Shown: piece by piece, positions 38,392 through 47,062 of the stretch
How positions within the stretch are numbered: position 1 is the first letter of the stretch
How the letters are laid out: every line of letters begins with the position of its first letter
From: Myxococcus xanthus
GTDB lineage: Bacteria > Myxococcota > Myxococcia > Myxococcales > Myxococcaceae
Assembly (NCBI RefSeq): GCF_006402735.1
Contig: NZ_CP017174.1
Span: 124,001 to 188,000, forward strand
Length of the DNA: 64,000 nucleotides
Direction of reading: 5' to 3'
Program-made: the position numbers and the translations under genes
The notes under the pieces: generated by a model
Seen by the model: the letters and a program-made list of their open reading frames with translations, nothing else
Told to the model about the DNA's origin: nothing
The model's database searches: none

Positions 38392-41124
38392 TCAGGCGCT
38401 GCCGAGTTGCGCATCCGGGTGTGCGGCCCGCAGCTGCACCAGCGAGGCGAGGCAGCTCTGCCATTCCCCCTTGGCCAGCGAGCCAGTGAACTCCTCCAGC
38501 ACCGGCGCCACCACGCGGGCGAAGGCCGCGTCGTCCAGGCCCAGGTCGCGCACCAGCTCGATGACGCGGCGCTTGGCCACGCTGGCGGACAGGCGCTTCT
38601 GCACCTCGCCCTCGCGGGCCTCCTTGGCGCGGCCCGGCGGCAGGCCGAAGAGCATCTTCCGCAGGAAGGTGCGCAGCGCGTCCACGTTGGCGAAGCGCTC
38701 CGTGCCACTGGCGGCCGGGGCCTCCTTGGCGCCCGCGGGCTTCCACCCCTCCGGCAGGTGCGTGGGCCGGTGCTTCTCCCAGAGGAGGCGCACCGCGAAC
38801 AGGCCCACCTCGCGGTCCGCGCTCTGCATCAGCCACGCGAGCCGCTCGGCGCCGCCCAGCCGCGTGTAGTGCCGGCGGATGAGCTCCACCGCGACCTCGC
38901 GCGTGCTGCGCTTGGTGCTCTCCGTGAGGGAGAACACCTTCACCGGGTCCAACTCCTCCGGCTGGAGCGTGTGCCGGGCGTCCGCGCCTTCCTCGCCCGC
39001 GCGCAGCAGGGCGTCATAGGCCAGGTTGCGGACCTCCTTCGCCTCGGCGTCGGCCAGCTCGTACACGCGCGTGTGCCAACCCCAGGCGCGCAGCTCCGCG
39101 CGGGCAATGGCCAGGGCGAAGCGGCGCACGTCGTCCCGCGAATCGGTGAGCGCGGGCCACAGCAGCTCCGGCGTGTACGCCTTGCGCGGCGCGCGGGGCT
39201 TGAGGTTGTAGGACTTCGACTCCGGCTGCTCCGGCCCGATGACGGGGTGGTGGCAGCGCAGGTACGTCTGCGCGAAGGCGCGCACGGGCACCGGCTGCTT
39301 CGCGCCCAGGGCCAGCTCGAAGAGGCGCTCCAGGCCGGCGGCCGCGTCACCCGAGTCGCTGAAGTCCGCGGGGGCCACGTTCTCCAGCAGGTAGCGGTGC
39401 GCGAAGCCGTGCAGCTCCGGGTCGGCGCGGCGGGCCAGCGCCAGCAGCCAGGGCACGGTGAGTTGGCGCGCGGTGAACAGCTTGCGGTTGCCCAGCAGCC
39501 CCAGCGCCACGCCCCGGTACTTCGCGCTGAAGACGCGCGCCTTCACCTGCTCCACGTCCAGCCCGGGCAGGCTGTCGGCGCGCATGAGCGCCTGGGTCGC
39601 CATGTTGCCGATGCGGGGATGGGCGGCCTTCTCCAGCAGCCACTCCGGACCGATGGCCGCGGCCGGGTAGGCCGACAGCGCCCGCATCGCCAGGCCTTCC
39701 ACGGGGTGGGGCTTCTTCTGCAGTCGCGGGTCGTCCAGCAGCGCCTTCCAGAAGTCCGCGGGCAGCTCGGTGGCGCCGTACTTGGAGCTGATGAAGCCCT
39801 TCACCCAGTTGAGCTGCTCACCAGTGCCCAGGTACATGTCGCGCAGGAAGTCCGCGGGCAGCTCCGCCCGGTCGAACGACTGCGCCAGCGCGCCCGCCGC
39901 GAAGCTCGACGTGGCCTTGTGCTGCAGGAGTCGCCCCAGCAGCGCCACGCCCAGCTCGCGCGGGTTGCGCTTCTCCAACGTGGCCGCGGCGTAGGACTTC
40001 ACGTCCGGGGCGCCCTGGGCCACCAGCTCCTCCAGGCGCTCCGCCGGCAGGTCCTGCGCGTGGGCGCGGGCGTACTCGATGGCGTAGGCGCGGGCCTTGG
40101 TGCTGGGGGACAGGAGCAGCGCCAGCACCGCCTCGTGCAGGCCGAGCTCGCGCAGCCGTCCCTGGTGGAACTCGGGCGAGCCTTGCAGCGTCTCCACCAG
40201 GAAGTCGTGCGCGCTGCCCAGCGGCCGGCGGGCGAGCCGGTCCAACCACGCGGGCGTCACCTTGCGCAGCGCCTCCGGGAAGTCCTTGCGCAGGCCCTGG
40301 ATGGCGAAGCTGGCGGCGGGGTCCGACTCACACACGTCCAGCAGGCGCATCAGCGCGTCCGGCGAGCGCTTCCACGCGTCCGGGAAGGCGCGGTGCTTCA
40401 CCATGTCGCCCGGCGGTGGCATGGCGAAGGAGTCCTGCGAGTACTTGCCGCTGCCGTGCGCCCAGATGTGGTGGGCCACCCAGACGCCGTACCAGGAGGT
40501 GTCGGGCGCGTAGTGACGCAGCACCTCCACCGCGAACTGCGGGTAGAGCTCCGGAACGGCGGCGCCCAGGTGGCGCAGGTAGCGCCACGCGCGGCGGCGC
40601 AGGTAGGTGAGGGTGCCGCCGGAGACTTCACGGCTGGCGCTGGGGCGGTGGCGCTCCACGTCGAAGCGCCAGGCGAGCACGCCGAACAGCTCCGCGTCGT
40701 GGTTGGCCTCCGCCAGCTTGTAGATGCGCTTGAGTCCGCCCCACAGGCCGAAGCGCAGGTCCGCGCGGCGGGCGATGTCCATCAGCGCCGCCCGTGAGGC
40801 CTGGGTGCCGCGCTGGTAGAGCGCCACCAGCAGGTCGGCCAGGGCCAGGCGGGGAGGGCGGGGCACGTCCTGCTGCGCCAGGTAGCGCTGCCACGCCTCG
40901 GAGGAGGCCTGACGCCGCCCGTCCGACTCGTAGTGCGCCCGGGCCTGGGTGAGCGTCCGGAGGAGCGCGTCGAAGGTGAAGGCATCCTTCGGCAGCGGCT
41001 TCTCCGGCGTCTGCTCCGGCTGCTCGAGCAGGGCGAGGACGGCATCGGCCAGGTCAGGGGACTCGGCGCGGACCAGCCGCTCCAGGTCTGCCGCGCTCAG
41101 CGCATCGCTCGTGGACGTGGACAT
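38392..41124 (-). CDS. HEAT/ARM-type helical repeat protein
   Basis: 910 residues, soluble, without signal or membrane segment. Helical repeat units are recognisable, for example SRDDVRRFALAIARAELRAWG and AKEVRNLAYDALLRAGEEG, with a more irregular N-terminal third. No catalytic motif seen. It lies between a scramblase-like gene (18 bp upstream) and the JmjC gene (15 bp downstream). In the context of a retron it could be the ARM-type partner, competing for that role with the 2179-residue protein. Confidence 0.85.
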   Translation of the reverse strand: MSTSTSDALSAADLERLVRAESPDLADAVLALLEQPEQTPEKPLPKDAFTFDALLRTLTQARAHYESDGRRQASSEAWQRYLAQQDVPRPPRLALADLLVALYQRGTQASRAALMDIARRADLRFGLWGGLKRIYKLAEANHDAELFGVLAWRFDVERHRPSASREVSGGTLTYLRRRAWRYLRHLGAAVPELYPQFAVEVLRHYAPDTSWYGVWVAHHIWAHGSGKYSQDSFAMPPPGDMVKHRAFPDAWKRSPDALMRLLDVCESDPAASFAIQGLRKDFPEALRKVTPAWLDRLARRPLGSAHDFLVETLQGSPEFHQGRLRELGLHEAVLALLLSPSTKARAYAIEYARAHAQDLPAERLEELVAQGAPDVKSYAAATLEKRNPRELGVALLGRLLQHKATSSFAAGALAQSFDRAELPADFLRDMYLGTGEQLNWVKGFISSKYGATELPADFWKALLDDPRLQKKPHPVEGLAMRALSAYPAAAIGPEWLLEKAAHPRIGNMATQALMRADSLPGLDVEQVKARVFSAKYRGVALGLLGNRKLFTARQLTVPWLLALARRADPELHGFAHRYLLENVAPADFSDSGDAAAGLERLFELALGAKQPVPVRAFAQTYLRCHHPVIGPEQPESKSYNLKPRAPRKAYTPELLWPALTDSRDDVRRFALAIARAELRAWGWHTRVYELADAEAKEVRNLAYDALLRAGEEGADARHTLQPEELDPVKVFSLTESTKRSTREVAVELIRRHYTRLGGAERLAWLMQSADREVGLFAVRLLWEKHRPTHLPEGWKPAGAKEAPAASGTERFANVDALRTFLRKMLFGLPPGRAKEAREGEVQKRLSASVAKRRVIELVRDLGLDDAAFARVVAPVLEEFTGSLAKGEWQSCLASLVQLRAAHPDAQLGSA

Positions 41125-41142
41125 GGAGGGGGATTTACCACG

Positions 41143-41997
41143 CTACTTCTTCCAGAACATCAACGCGTCGAACAGGTCCAGCCCCGGGCCCAGGGCGCCG
41201 CGGGGGCTGTTGTTCTCGAAGTACGTCAGGTCGACGAGCAGGGCGACGGCCAGCACCAGCTGCCGCAGCCGGAAGTCGGTGCACTGGGGCTGGAAGTCGA
41301 GGGTGAAGGTGTCCGCGGCGGAGAAGCTCTCCTGGAGGAAGCCACTCCAGCGTTTGCGGACCACGGCCACTTCCACGTCATTCTGGAAGATGCGGAAGGT
41401 CCAGGGTCTGAAGAGCGGGCCCTTCACGGTGGCGATGACGGCGCCGCCGGGCGTGACGATGTCCAGCTGGCGTCCCAGCAGGGTGAAGCGCTGCTGGATG
41501 CGCGCCATCAGCCGGCCGTCCCAGGCCAGGATGTCCGCCTTCGTGAGGAGGATGCTCCAGGGGCGCTCCACCACGAGCGCCACGATGCCGCCCAGCGTCA
41601 TGCACTCCATCCGGGCCTTGTAGAAGGGCGAGAAGGTCCGCCGGAGCATGGCGCCGATGCCACGGGCCTCCTCCTCCACGTACAGCGCGACGCGCCCCGT
41701 GTCGTCGCACACCTCGTAGCGGTTGCGCGTCTGGGCGCCGAAGATGATCTCCAGGCCCTCGCGCATCTGCCTCATGCGCAGCGCGGGCGTCTCCATCATC
41801 CCCTGAAGCGACAGGCGCAGCTCGGTGCTCATGTGGCGCGGGTCGCCCGGGAGCCCCTTTCCCGCGCCGGATGGCACCTCGACCTCGGAGAGCGGTTCCA
41901 AGGCCGCGCTGGAGGGCGCCTCCGGCTGACGGGGGGCGCGGCCACGCCAGTCCAGCTCCAGCTCGGTCGTGTCCGTCAGGGGGCGCTTGTCGCTCAT
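41143..41997 (-). CDS. Phospholipid scramblase/LURP-one-like protein
   Basis: 284 residues. After a disordered N-terminal 70 residues the beta-rich fold of the scramblase/Tubby-like group is visible: IIFGAQTRNRYEVCDDTGRVAL, EEARGIGAMLRRTFSPF, VALVVERPWS and then FTLLGRQLDIVTPGGAVIATV and VVRKRWSGFLQE. Bacterial members have no settled role; lipid binding is probable. The ATG at 41997 is used, a GTG at 42006 is in frame. It is the first gene of the apparent operon with the HEAT-type, JmjC and WD40-HEAT genes, 18 bp before the HEAT-type gene. Confidence 0.75.
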   Translation of the reverse strand: MSDKRPLTDTTELELDWRGRAPRQPEAPSSAALEPLSEVEVPSGAGKGLPGDPRHMSTELRLSLQGMMETPALRMRQMREGLEIIFGAQTRNRYEVCDDTGRVALYVEEEARGIGAMLRRTFSPFYKARMECMTLGGIVALVVERPWSILLTKADILAWDGRLMARIQQRFTLLGRQLDIVTPGGAVIATVKGPLFRPWTFRIFQNDVEVAVVRKRWSGFLQESFSAADTFTLDFQPQCTDFRLRQLVLAVALLVDLTYFENNSPRGALGPGLDLFDALMFWKK

Positions 41998-42046
41998 CCG
42001 CTTCACTCTAGGCGTGGGCCGGGCTTCCCGATAATCCCACTCCCGC

Positions 42047-45000
42047 TCAGGGCAGGGGCCGTGGCGTTACCTGAATGTCCCGCTCCAGCGTCTCTCCCTC
42101 CGCGAGGAAGAGCTCCTCTCGGTGGACGGTGAAGCGGGCGGGTTTCCCCTCTTCCAGCAGGACGATGAACGTGTACGCCCCAGCCGGGAGCTGCTCGTAC
42201 ACCAACACGCCATCCTGGCTCTTCGTGGACGCTCGGATGTCTCCGAAGCGGGCCCTCGTGCGCAGCTCCCGCGCGGACACGGCCGGTGACACCGTGCCCG
42301 ACAGCAACGCCTGGTAGAGCCCTTCGCCCGGCCTGGCCGGAGGCATCCGGATGCCGAGCCGCATCGTGCCGCCGCCGGTGGCTTCCGTGAAGGAGAACGT
42401 CACCTTCCCCATGGGGGGAACCTTCACGCGCTGCGGAAGGAAGGCCACGCTGCGGCCTTCCGCGTTCTGTCCCATGGAAGCCGACAGCGTGTAGGTGCCC
42501 GCCGGGACGTTCCGGGCCTGGAACGTCCCCAACGCTTCGTCCACCGAGGCGGAGTAGTCCCCGTCGTTGGCCACGAGCTGCACGATGGCTTCCGCGGGCT
42601 TTCCGTCGCGGTCCTTCAAGGTGCCGTCCACCTGGGCGCCCGGGTAGATTCGCAGCTCCAGTGTTTCGTCACCGGTGCCAATACGCTGGCGCATCTGGGG
42701 GTGGCCCCGGTTCGTCTGGACCAGCAGGTCCAGCGGGCGTGCTTCCAGCGGGGTGAAGGCAAAGGTTCCGTCCGTGTCAGAGGCCTCCGCGGCGATGGGC
42801 GCGACCTCCTCCAGCGCGCCACCTTCACCGGGCAGGTGGACCGCGACGACGGCGTCCTCGATGGGGCGCGACGTCTCTGCGTCCACCACCCGGCCGCGCA
42901 CGTGGCGTCCGGCCTCCAGCCGCACCGCGCCCAGGTCCACGTCCTCGCCCGCGGAGACCTGCACCTCGCGCATCGCGCGTGTCAGTCCGGGAGCCTCGAA
43001 GGTCAGCCGCTGCGCGCCCGCGCGCTCGGCGGTGAGCCTGAAGGTGCCCTGGGGGTCCCGGAAGGACTGCTGGTCAATGGTGAAGCGGGTGATGGGCGAG
43101 CCATCCCCGCGCACCACGCGGCCGCGGATGTGGCCCTGGCTCCGCAGTATCAGCAGCACGTCGTCCGCCCCGGACCTCGCGAGGACCGCGGGCGGTGAGA
43201 TGCCGTCCGCCGTGGGGCCCCGGGCTTCGAAGACATATCTGTCCTTCGACGCGCGCAGCGCGCACGCGCCCTCCGCCAGGTGGTGCAGGACGAAGCGGCC
43301 TTCCGCGTCGCTGGAGGTGCTCTCGAAGACGCCGTCACGGGGGCTGGGGAAGTTGTTCCCGTCCACCAGCGCGTTCGCCACCGGGCGTCCGTGCTCGTCC
43401 ACGACGATGCCGGACACCGGGGCTCCCGTCTCCAGCCGCAGCGAGACCTCCACGGTTTCGGTCCCCTGCACGGTGACGGTGCGCATCACCTGGTGGTCGG
43501 TGTCGCCGAGGTCCGAACCGGGGATCAGGGTGTACGTGCCCGGGCCCACCTCGGTGAGGGAGAAGCGTCCCTCCGCGTCCGTTTCGGTCTCCTGGGAAGC
43601 AACCGTCTCACGGGTGTCCACGAGGCTGAGCGTCATGCCGTGGATGGGCACGCCCTGGGTGTTCGTGACCGTCCCCTCCACCCGGCCCGCCGCGCGCAGC
43701 ACCACGCTGAGCGCGGGTCCAGGCACGTTCACCTCCACCCGCTCTTCCATGTGCCCATGGTGGGTGAGGACGAGCGTGTAGTTCCCAGGGGTGGGGAACG
43801 TGAGCTCGAAGCGGCCGTGTTCGTCCGAGGTGGTGGGGTCGACTTCTTCGCGGAAGGTCTCGGTCTCGGTCTCGGTCTGAATCTCGTCGTCCACGTCGAT
43901 GTCCACGCCGGACAGGGGGTTGCCCTGGGGGCCGGTGACGGTGCCTTGGAGGAGATGGGCGCGGCGGAGGGTGAAGTCCACGCGCTCGCCGGGGCTGGCG
44001 ACCGCGTCCCGGAGCTGGCCCTGGTAGCCGGGGGCCATGACGTTGAAGATGTAGGGCTCCAGTCGCAGGGGGCCAATCCGGAACCGGCCATCCTCCGCCG
44101 TGGTGACGTAGTCCGCGGGAGGTGCCCGTCCCCTGGCCGCGCCGGCGCCTACCCTGGCGCGAGCAACGGGGCGTCCGGACTCGTCTCGCACGGAGCCTTC
44201 CACGTAGACGAGCGTGCCCAGCCGTACGGTGGCCTCCGCGTCCCCGCCTTCCTCGGTCAGCGCCACCGTGGCGAAGCCGTACTCGCCTTGATGCTCCGCG
44301 CGCACCTCGTAGTCGCCCGGAGCGAGTGGCTCGAAGGAGAAGCGGCCCTCGTCGTCCGTCACGGTGACATGCGGCGTGTACTCCACGTGGACTTCCGCTC
44401 CGGACACCGGCTTGTCCTGGGCGAGCACGCGGCCGGACAGTCGTCGCGGTGGATGAAGGACGACAGGGTTGAGCTTCTCCTCGTCCACCTGTTGGAGCGA
44501 ATCCGTCAGCAGGCCTTCGCTGGTGGCGACGACGGTGTATTCGCCCGGTGGGAGGGGACCGAAGGCGAAGCGGCCGTCCGCGCCGGCCTGGGCATCGAAG
44601 AAGCGGGTGTGGTCCTGGTGGAAGAGCGTCAGGCGCGCACCGGGCAGCGGTGTGCCGGACTCGGCGACGACGCGGCCAGGAAGGAAGCGGCCTGATTCGA
44701 GCACGAGCTGCACGTCCTGGGCGTCGGTGCGGACATCCAGCGCCAGCGTGGCGTGGCGCTCGCCGATGGCCCAGAGCGCCACCATGCCCTCGGGGAGGCC
44801 TTCGAGAAGGAACGTTCCGTCCGCCGAGGTGTGGGCTTGGGCCACCACGGGCGCGGCGCCGTGACCGGCTTCGACGAGCGCGCGCACCAGTTCCTCGGGC
44901 TCGCCGATGCAGCCTCCGGAGGACAAGGGCAGCTCCGGTGAGCGCGTGTCGCAGGAGCGGGCGGACAGGGACTCGCCGGGCATGTCGCGCGTGGCGGTGA

Positions 45001-45229
45001 CCTGGATGCCGGCGGCGGGGCGGCGCCGCGGGTCGAGCACGCGTCCGCGAAGCGAGTGGTTGCCACGCGGTGGGGGCGTCGGGACGCCGAGGTCTCGTCG
45101 TGACGGGATGCGCTGCGCGGTGGATGTCGCTGGCCGCTCGCCGGTGTCCTCCCACCGGTGGACGAGCGCCACGGCCAGCAGCAGCGCGAGCCCTCCGAGT
45201 GCGACCATCACCAGCGGCTGTTTGCGCAT
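42047..45229 (-). CDS. Large exported protein of carboxypeptidase-regulatory-like repeats
   Basis: 1060 residues. An N-terminal membrane segment (about 7-24) acts as signal or anchor. The rest is about ten beta-sandwich units of the carboxypeptidase regulatory-like type, each with phrases such as GRVLDPRRRPAAGIQV, DGRFAFGPLPPGEYTVVA and GSVRDESGRPVARARV. These are structural or adhesion modules on the cell surface. A short TETETETF run sits near residue 460. Neighbours give no clue to role. The ATG at 45229 opens the hydrophobic segment. Confidence 0.9.
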   Translation of the reverse strand: MRKQPLVMVALGGLALLLAVALVHRWEDTGERPATSTAQRIPSRRDLGVPTPPPRGNHSLRGRVLDPRRRPAAGIQVTATRDMPGESLSARSCDTRSPELPLSSGGCIGEPEELVRALVEAGHGAAPVVAQAHTSADGTFLLEGLPEGMVALWAIGERHATLALDVRTDAQDVQLVLESGRFLPGRVVAESGTPLPGARLTLFHQDHTRFFDAQAGADGRFAFGPLPPGEYTVVATSEGLLTDSLQQVDEEKLNPVVLHPPRRLSGRVLAQDKPVSGAEVHVEYTPHVTVTDDEGRFSFEPLAPGDYEVRAEHQGEYGFATVALTEEGGDAEATVRLGTLVYVEGSVRDESGRPVARARVGAGAARGRAPPADYVTTAEDGRFRIGPLRLEPYIFNVMAPGYQGQLRDAVASPGERVDFTLRRAHLLQGTVTGPQGNPLSGVDIDVDDEIQTETETETFREEVDPTTSDEHGRFELTFPTPGNYTLVLTHHGHMEERVEVNVPGPALSVVLRAAGRVEGTVTNTQGVPIHGMTLSLVDTRETVASQETETDAEGRFSLTEVGPGTYTLIPGSDLGDTDHQVMRTVTVQGTETVEVSLRLETGAPVSGIVVDEHGRPVANALVDGNNFPSPRDGVFESTSSDAEGRFVLHHLAEGACALRASKDRYVFEARGPTADGISPPAVLARSGADDVLLILRSQGHIRGRVVRGDGSPITRFTIDQQSFRDPQGTFRLTAERAGAQRLTFEAPGLTRAMREVQVSAGEDVDLGAVRLEAGRHVRGRVVDAETSRPIEDAVVAVHLPGEGGALEEVAPIAAEASDTDGTFAFTPLEARPLDLLVQTNRGHPQMRQRIGTGDETLELRIYPGAQVDGTLKDRDGKPAEAIVQLVANDGDYSASVDEALGTFQARNVPAGTYTLSASMGQNAEGRSVAFLPQRVKVPPMGKVTFSFTEATGGGTMRLGIRMPPARPGEGLYQALLSGTVSPAVSARELRTRARFGDIRASTKSQDGVLVYEQLPAGAYTFIVLLEEGKPARFTVHREELFLAEGETLERDIQVTPRPLP

Positions 45230-45298
45230 TGCGTCCCCCGGAGCGCGAGCCCCGCCTCGAACCCGGAGCGTATCTTCGCCTGGGGGCTCGGGCTGGCG

Positions 45299-46150
45299 CT
45301 ACGGGGTGGCGGCGCCGGGCGTCAGGGCCTCGATGCGCGCCTTTTCCGAGACGATGAGATTCCGGACGTGCTCACGCAGGGACGCCACGTCGGTGAAGGC
45401 GCTGGGGTCGACGGGGGGCATGACCTGGACGTGGCAGCGGGCAGTGGTCTCCAGCACCAAGCCATGCTTGGGCAGGGTGCGCGCGGTGCCGGTGAGGACC
45501 ACGGGGATGACGGGGCAGCGCTGCTTCAAGGCCAGTGCGAAGGCGCCGTCCTTGAAGGGCTTCACGACGCCGTCCGAGGAGCGCGTGCCTTCGGGGAACA
45601 TGAGGATGGGCACGCCGCGAGACAGCCAGTATTCGCAGGCGGTCATCATCTTCATGATGCTCGCCTTGTCACCGCGCACCAGGGGGACATAGCGGTTGAG
45701 CCGCATGTTCCAGCCGATGAGCGGCAGCTTGAAGTTCGACGCCTTGGAGACCCACTTGAAGGGGCGGTAGAGGCCGAAGAGGACCAGGATGTCGCCGAGC
45801 GACTCGTGGTTGGACACGAGCACGGCCGGGCCCCGCCAGGGCAGGTGTTCGCGGCCGTCGACCTCCAGGTGCCAGAACGGGTTGACGTAGAAGTAGAGCT
45901 GCGCCCAGAAGCACGAATACAGGTGCAGGACGCGTCCGTTGCGGTCGAACGGCAACGTGACGAGCCAGACCAGCACGGCGCCCACGAAGAGCACGGCGCT
46001 GGAGAGCATCAGGAACGCCCAGAAGACGATGGAGAAGAGGAGTCGAATGGCGCCCGCAGTGTGCCACAGGCTCGCGACAGGTGGGCTTGTACTTGGATGT
46101 GTCGCGCGGGACCTACCGGGCGAGCAATGACGTGAGGATGGGCTCGGCAT
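45299..46150 (-). CDS. 1-acylglycerol-3-phosphate acyltransferase family (PlsC-type)
   Basis: 283 residues. Transfers an acyl chain from acyl-CoA or acyl-ACP to a lysophospholipid at the inner membrane. Seen: a membrane segment in the N-terminal part (FLMLSSAVLFVGAVLVWLV), catalytic VSNHESLGD (HX4D) and FPEGTRSSDGV. The start is uncertain: ATG 46150 overlaps the preceding hydrolase gene by 38 bp, and no ATG or GTG starts occur in frame just after that gene's stop. The overlap suggests translational coupling. Confidence 0.9.
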   Translation of the reverse strand: MPSPSSRHCSPGRSRATHPSTSPPVASLWHTAGAIRLLFSIVFWAFLMLSSAVLFVGAVLVWLVTLPFDRNGRVLHLYSCFWAQLYFYVNPFWHLEVDGREHLPWRGPAVLVSNHESLGDILVLFGLYRPFKWVSKASNFKLPLIGWNMRLNRYVPLVRGDKASIMKMMTACEYWLSRGVPILMFPEGTRSSDGVVKPFKDGAFALALKQRCPVIPVVLTGTARTLPKHGLVLETTARCHVQVMPPVDPSAFTDVASLREHVRNLIVSEKARIEALTPGAATP

Positions 46151-46982
46151 GCGTCCACAGCAGTGCGCCCCCGGCGCTTGGCTCCACGCGGCGCCGGGCC
46201 GTGGGAATCCTCGTCGCGAGCGTCTGTCCGTGGTCGGGTGAGTGAGCAGTGCTGGTATCAAGTGCGCCGTACCAGAGGTCCACGGGTACGGTGAGTGTCT
46301 CCAGTTCAAAGGGCCATCGGGACATGGCCAGCACGGTGTCCCGTGCGTAGCCCGCAGTGCCTTGTGAGAAGGCTTCGTCCAGCGCGCGCCGGTACGCTTC
46401 GGCGAAACGTGGCTCGGTGTACACGGCGCGGTCCGCTTCGTGGCTCATGCCGATGACCATGTTCCACATCATCTGAGCGCTCATCCCCGCGAAGAATGCC
46501 TCGGCTTGGGCGGGATCCGTGGCGGTGAGGTCCACCAGCTTCGCGACGTCCGGATGGAGAAGTGCGCGCACGGCCGGGTGTGCCAGTTCGTCCCCACCTG
46601 AAACGAGCGCAACCGCTTCCACCTCCTGCGTGGCCGCGCAAGCCAGCGCGAAAGGCGCGCCCTGTGAGAAACCCACCGCACGAAGTCCGTTCAGCGCCCG
46701 AGCAACACGGAAGTTCCGGATGTCACTGGCCCAGTCCAGGAGACTCCGCTGTGGCATGGGCGTGGACGCCCCCAAGCCTGGTCTATCGACGGAGATGAGC
46801 CGGACGCCCGTTTTCTCCAACACCGCCGAGCCAAAGCCCAGCCACCGGCTGGTCGCCGCTCCCGGACAGAGCAACACGGGCCTGCCTGTGAGAGGACCCC
46901 ACTCACTCCAGCCCAACACGCGCCCGTCGGGCAGTCCTGTCGTCCCCTGTCGTTCGGGGTTCCGCATATCGGTGGTCATCAT
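46113..46982 (-). CDS. Alpha/beta hydrolase
   Basis: 289 residues from this start. Fold marks: RPVLLCPGAATSRW (oxyanion region), VRLISVDRPGLGAS, nucleophile elbow GFSQGAPFAL and the probable catalytic His in LLWTHAEP. It is similar to haloalkane dehalogenase-like and esterase groups; substrate unknown. The two adjacent Met codons at 46982/46979 are the likely start; the frame remains open to 47045 with no better signal. Overlaps the PlsC-type gene downstream. Confidence 0.85.
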   Translation of the reverse strand: MMTTDMRNPERQGTTGLPDGRVLGWSEWGPLTGRPVLLCPGAATSRWLGFGSAVLEKTGVRLISVDRPGLGASTPMPQRSLLDWASDIRNFRVARALNGLRAVGFSQGAPFALACAATQEVEAVALVSGGDELAHPAVRALLHPDVAKLVDLTATDPAQAEAFFAGMSAQMMWNMVIGMSHEADRAVYTEPRFAEAYRRALDEAFSQGTAGYARDTVLAMSRWPFELETLTVPVDLWYGALDTSTAHSPDHGQTLATRIPTARRRVEPSAGGALLWTHAEPILTSLLAR

Positions 46983-47062
46983 GGCTCGGAGGGTCGCTGC
47001 CAGGGACGAACCTGACGTATCTCCGATACGTTTCGGGCACGTCATCCTGGCGCTTCGTTGGG

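Noticed and set aside
36424-40797. 1457-codon plus-strand ORF antisense to the repeat-protein genes
   Set aside because: GC-rich antisense shadow: its translation is Gln/Arg/Val/Gly-rich with no domain, while the minus strand has WD40, HEAT and JmjC motifs with consistent codon use.
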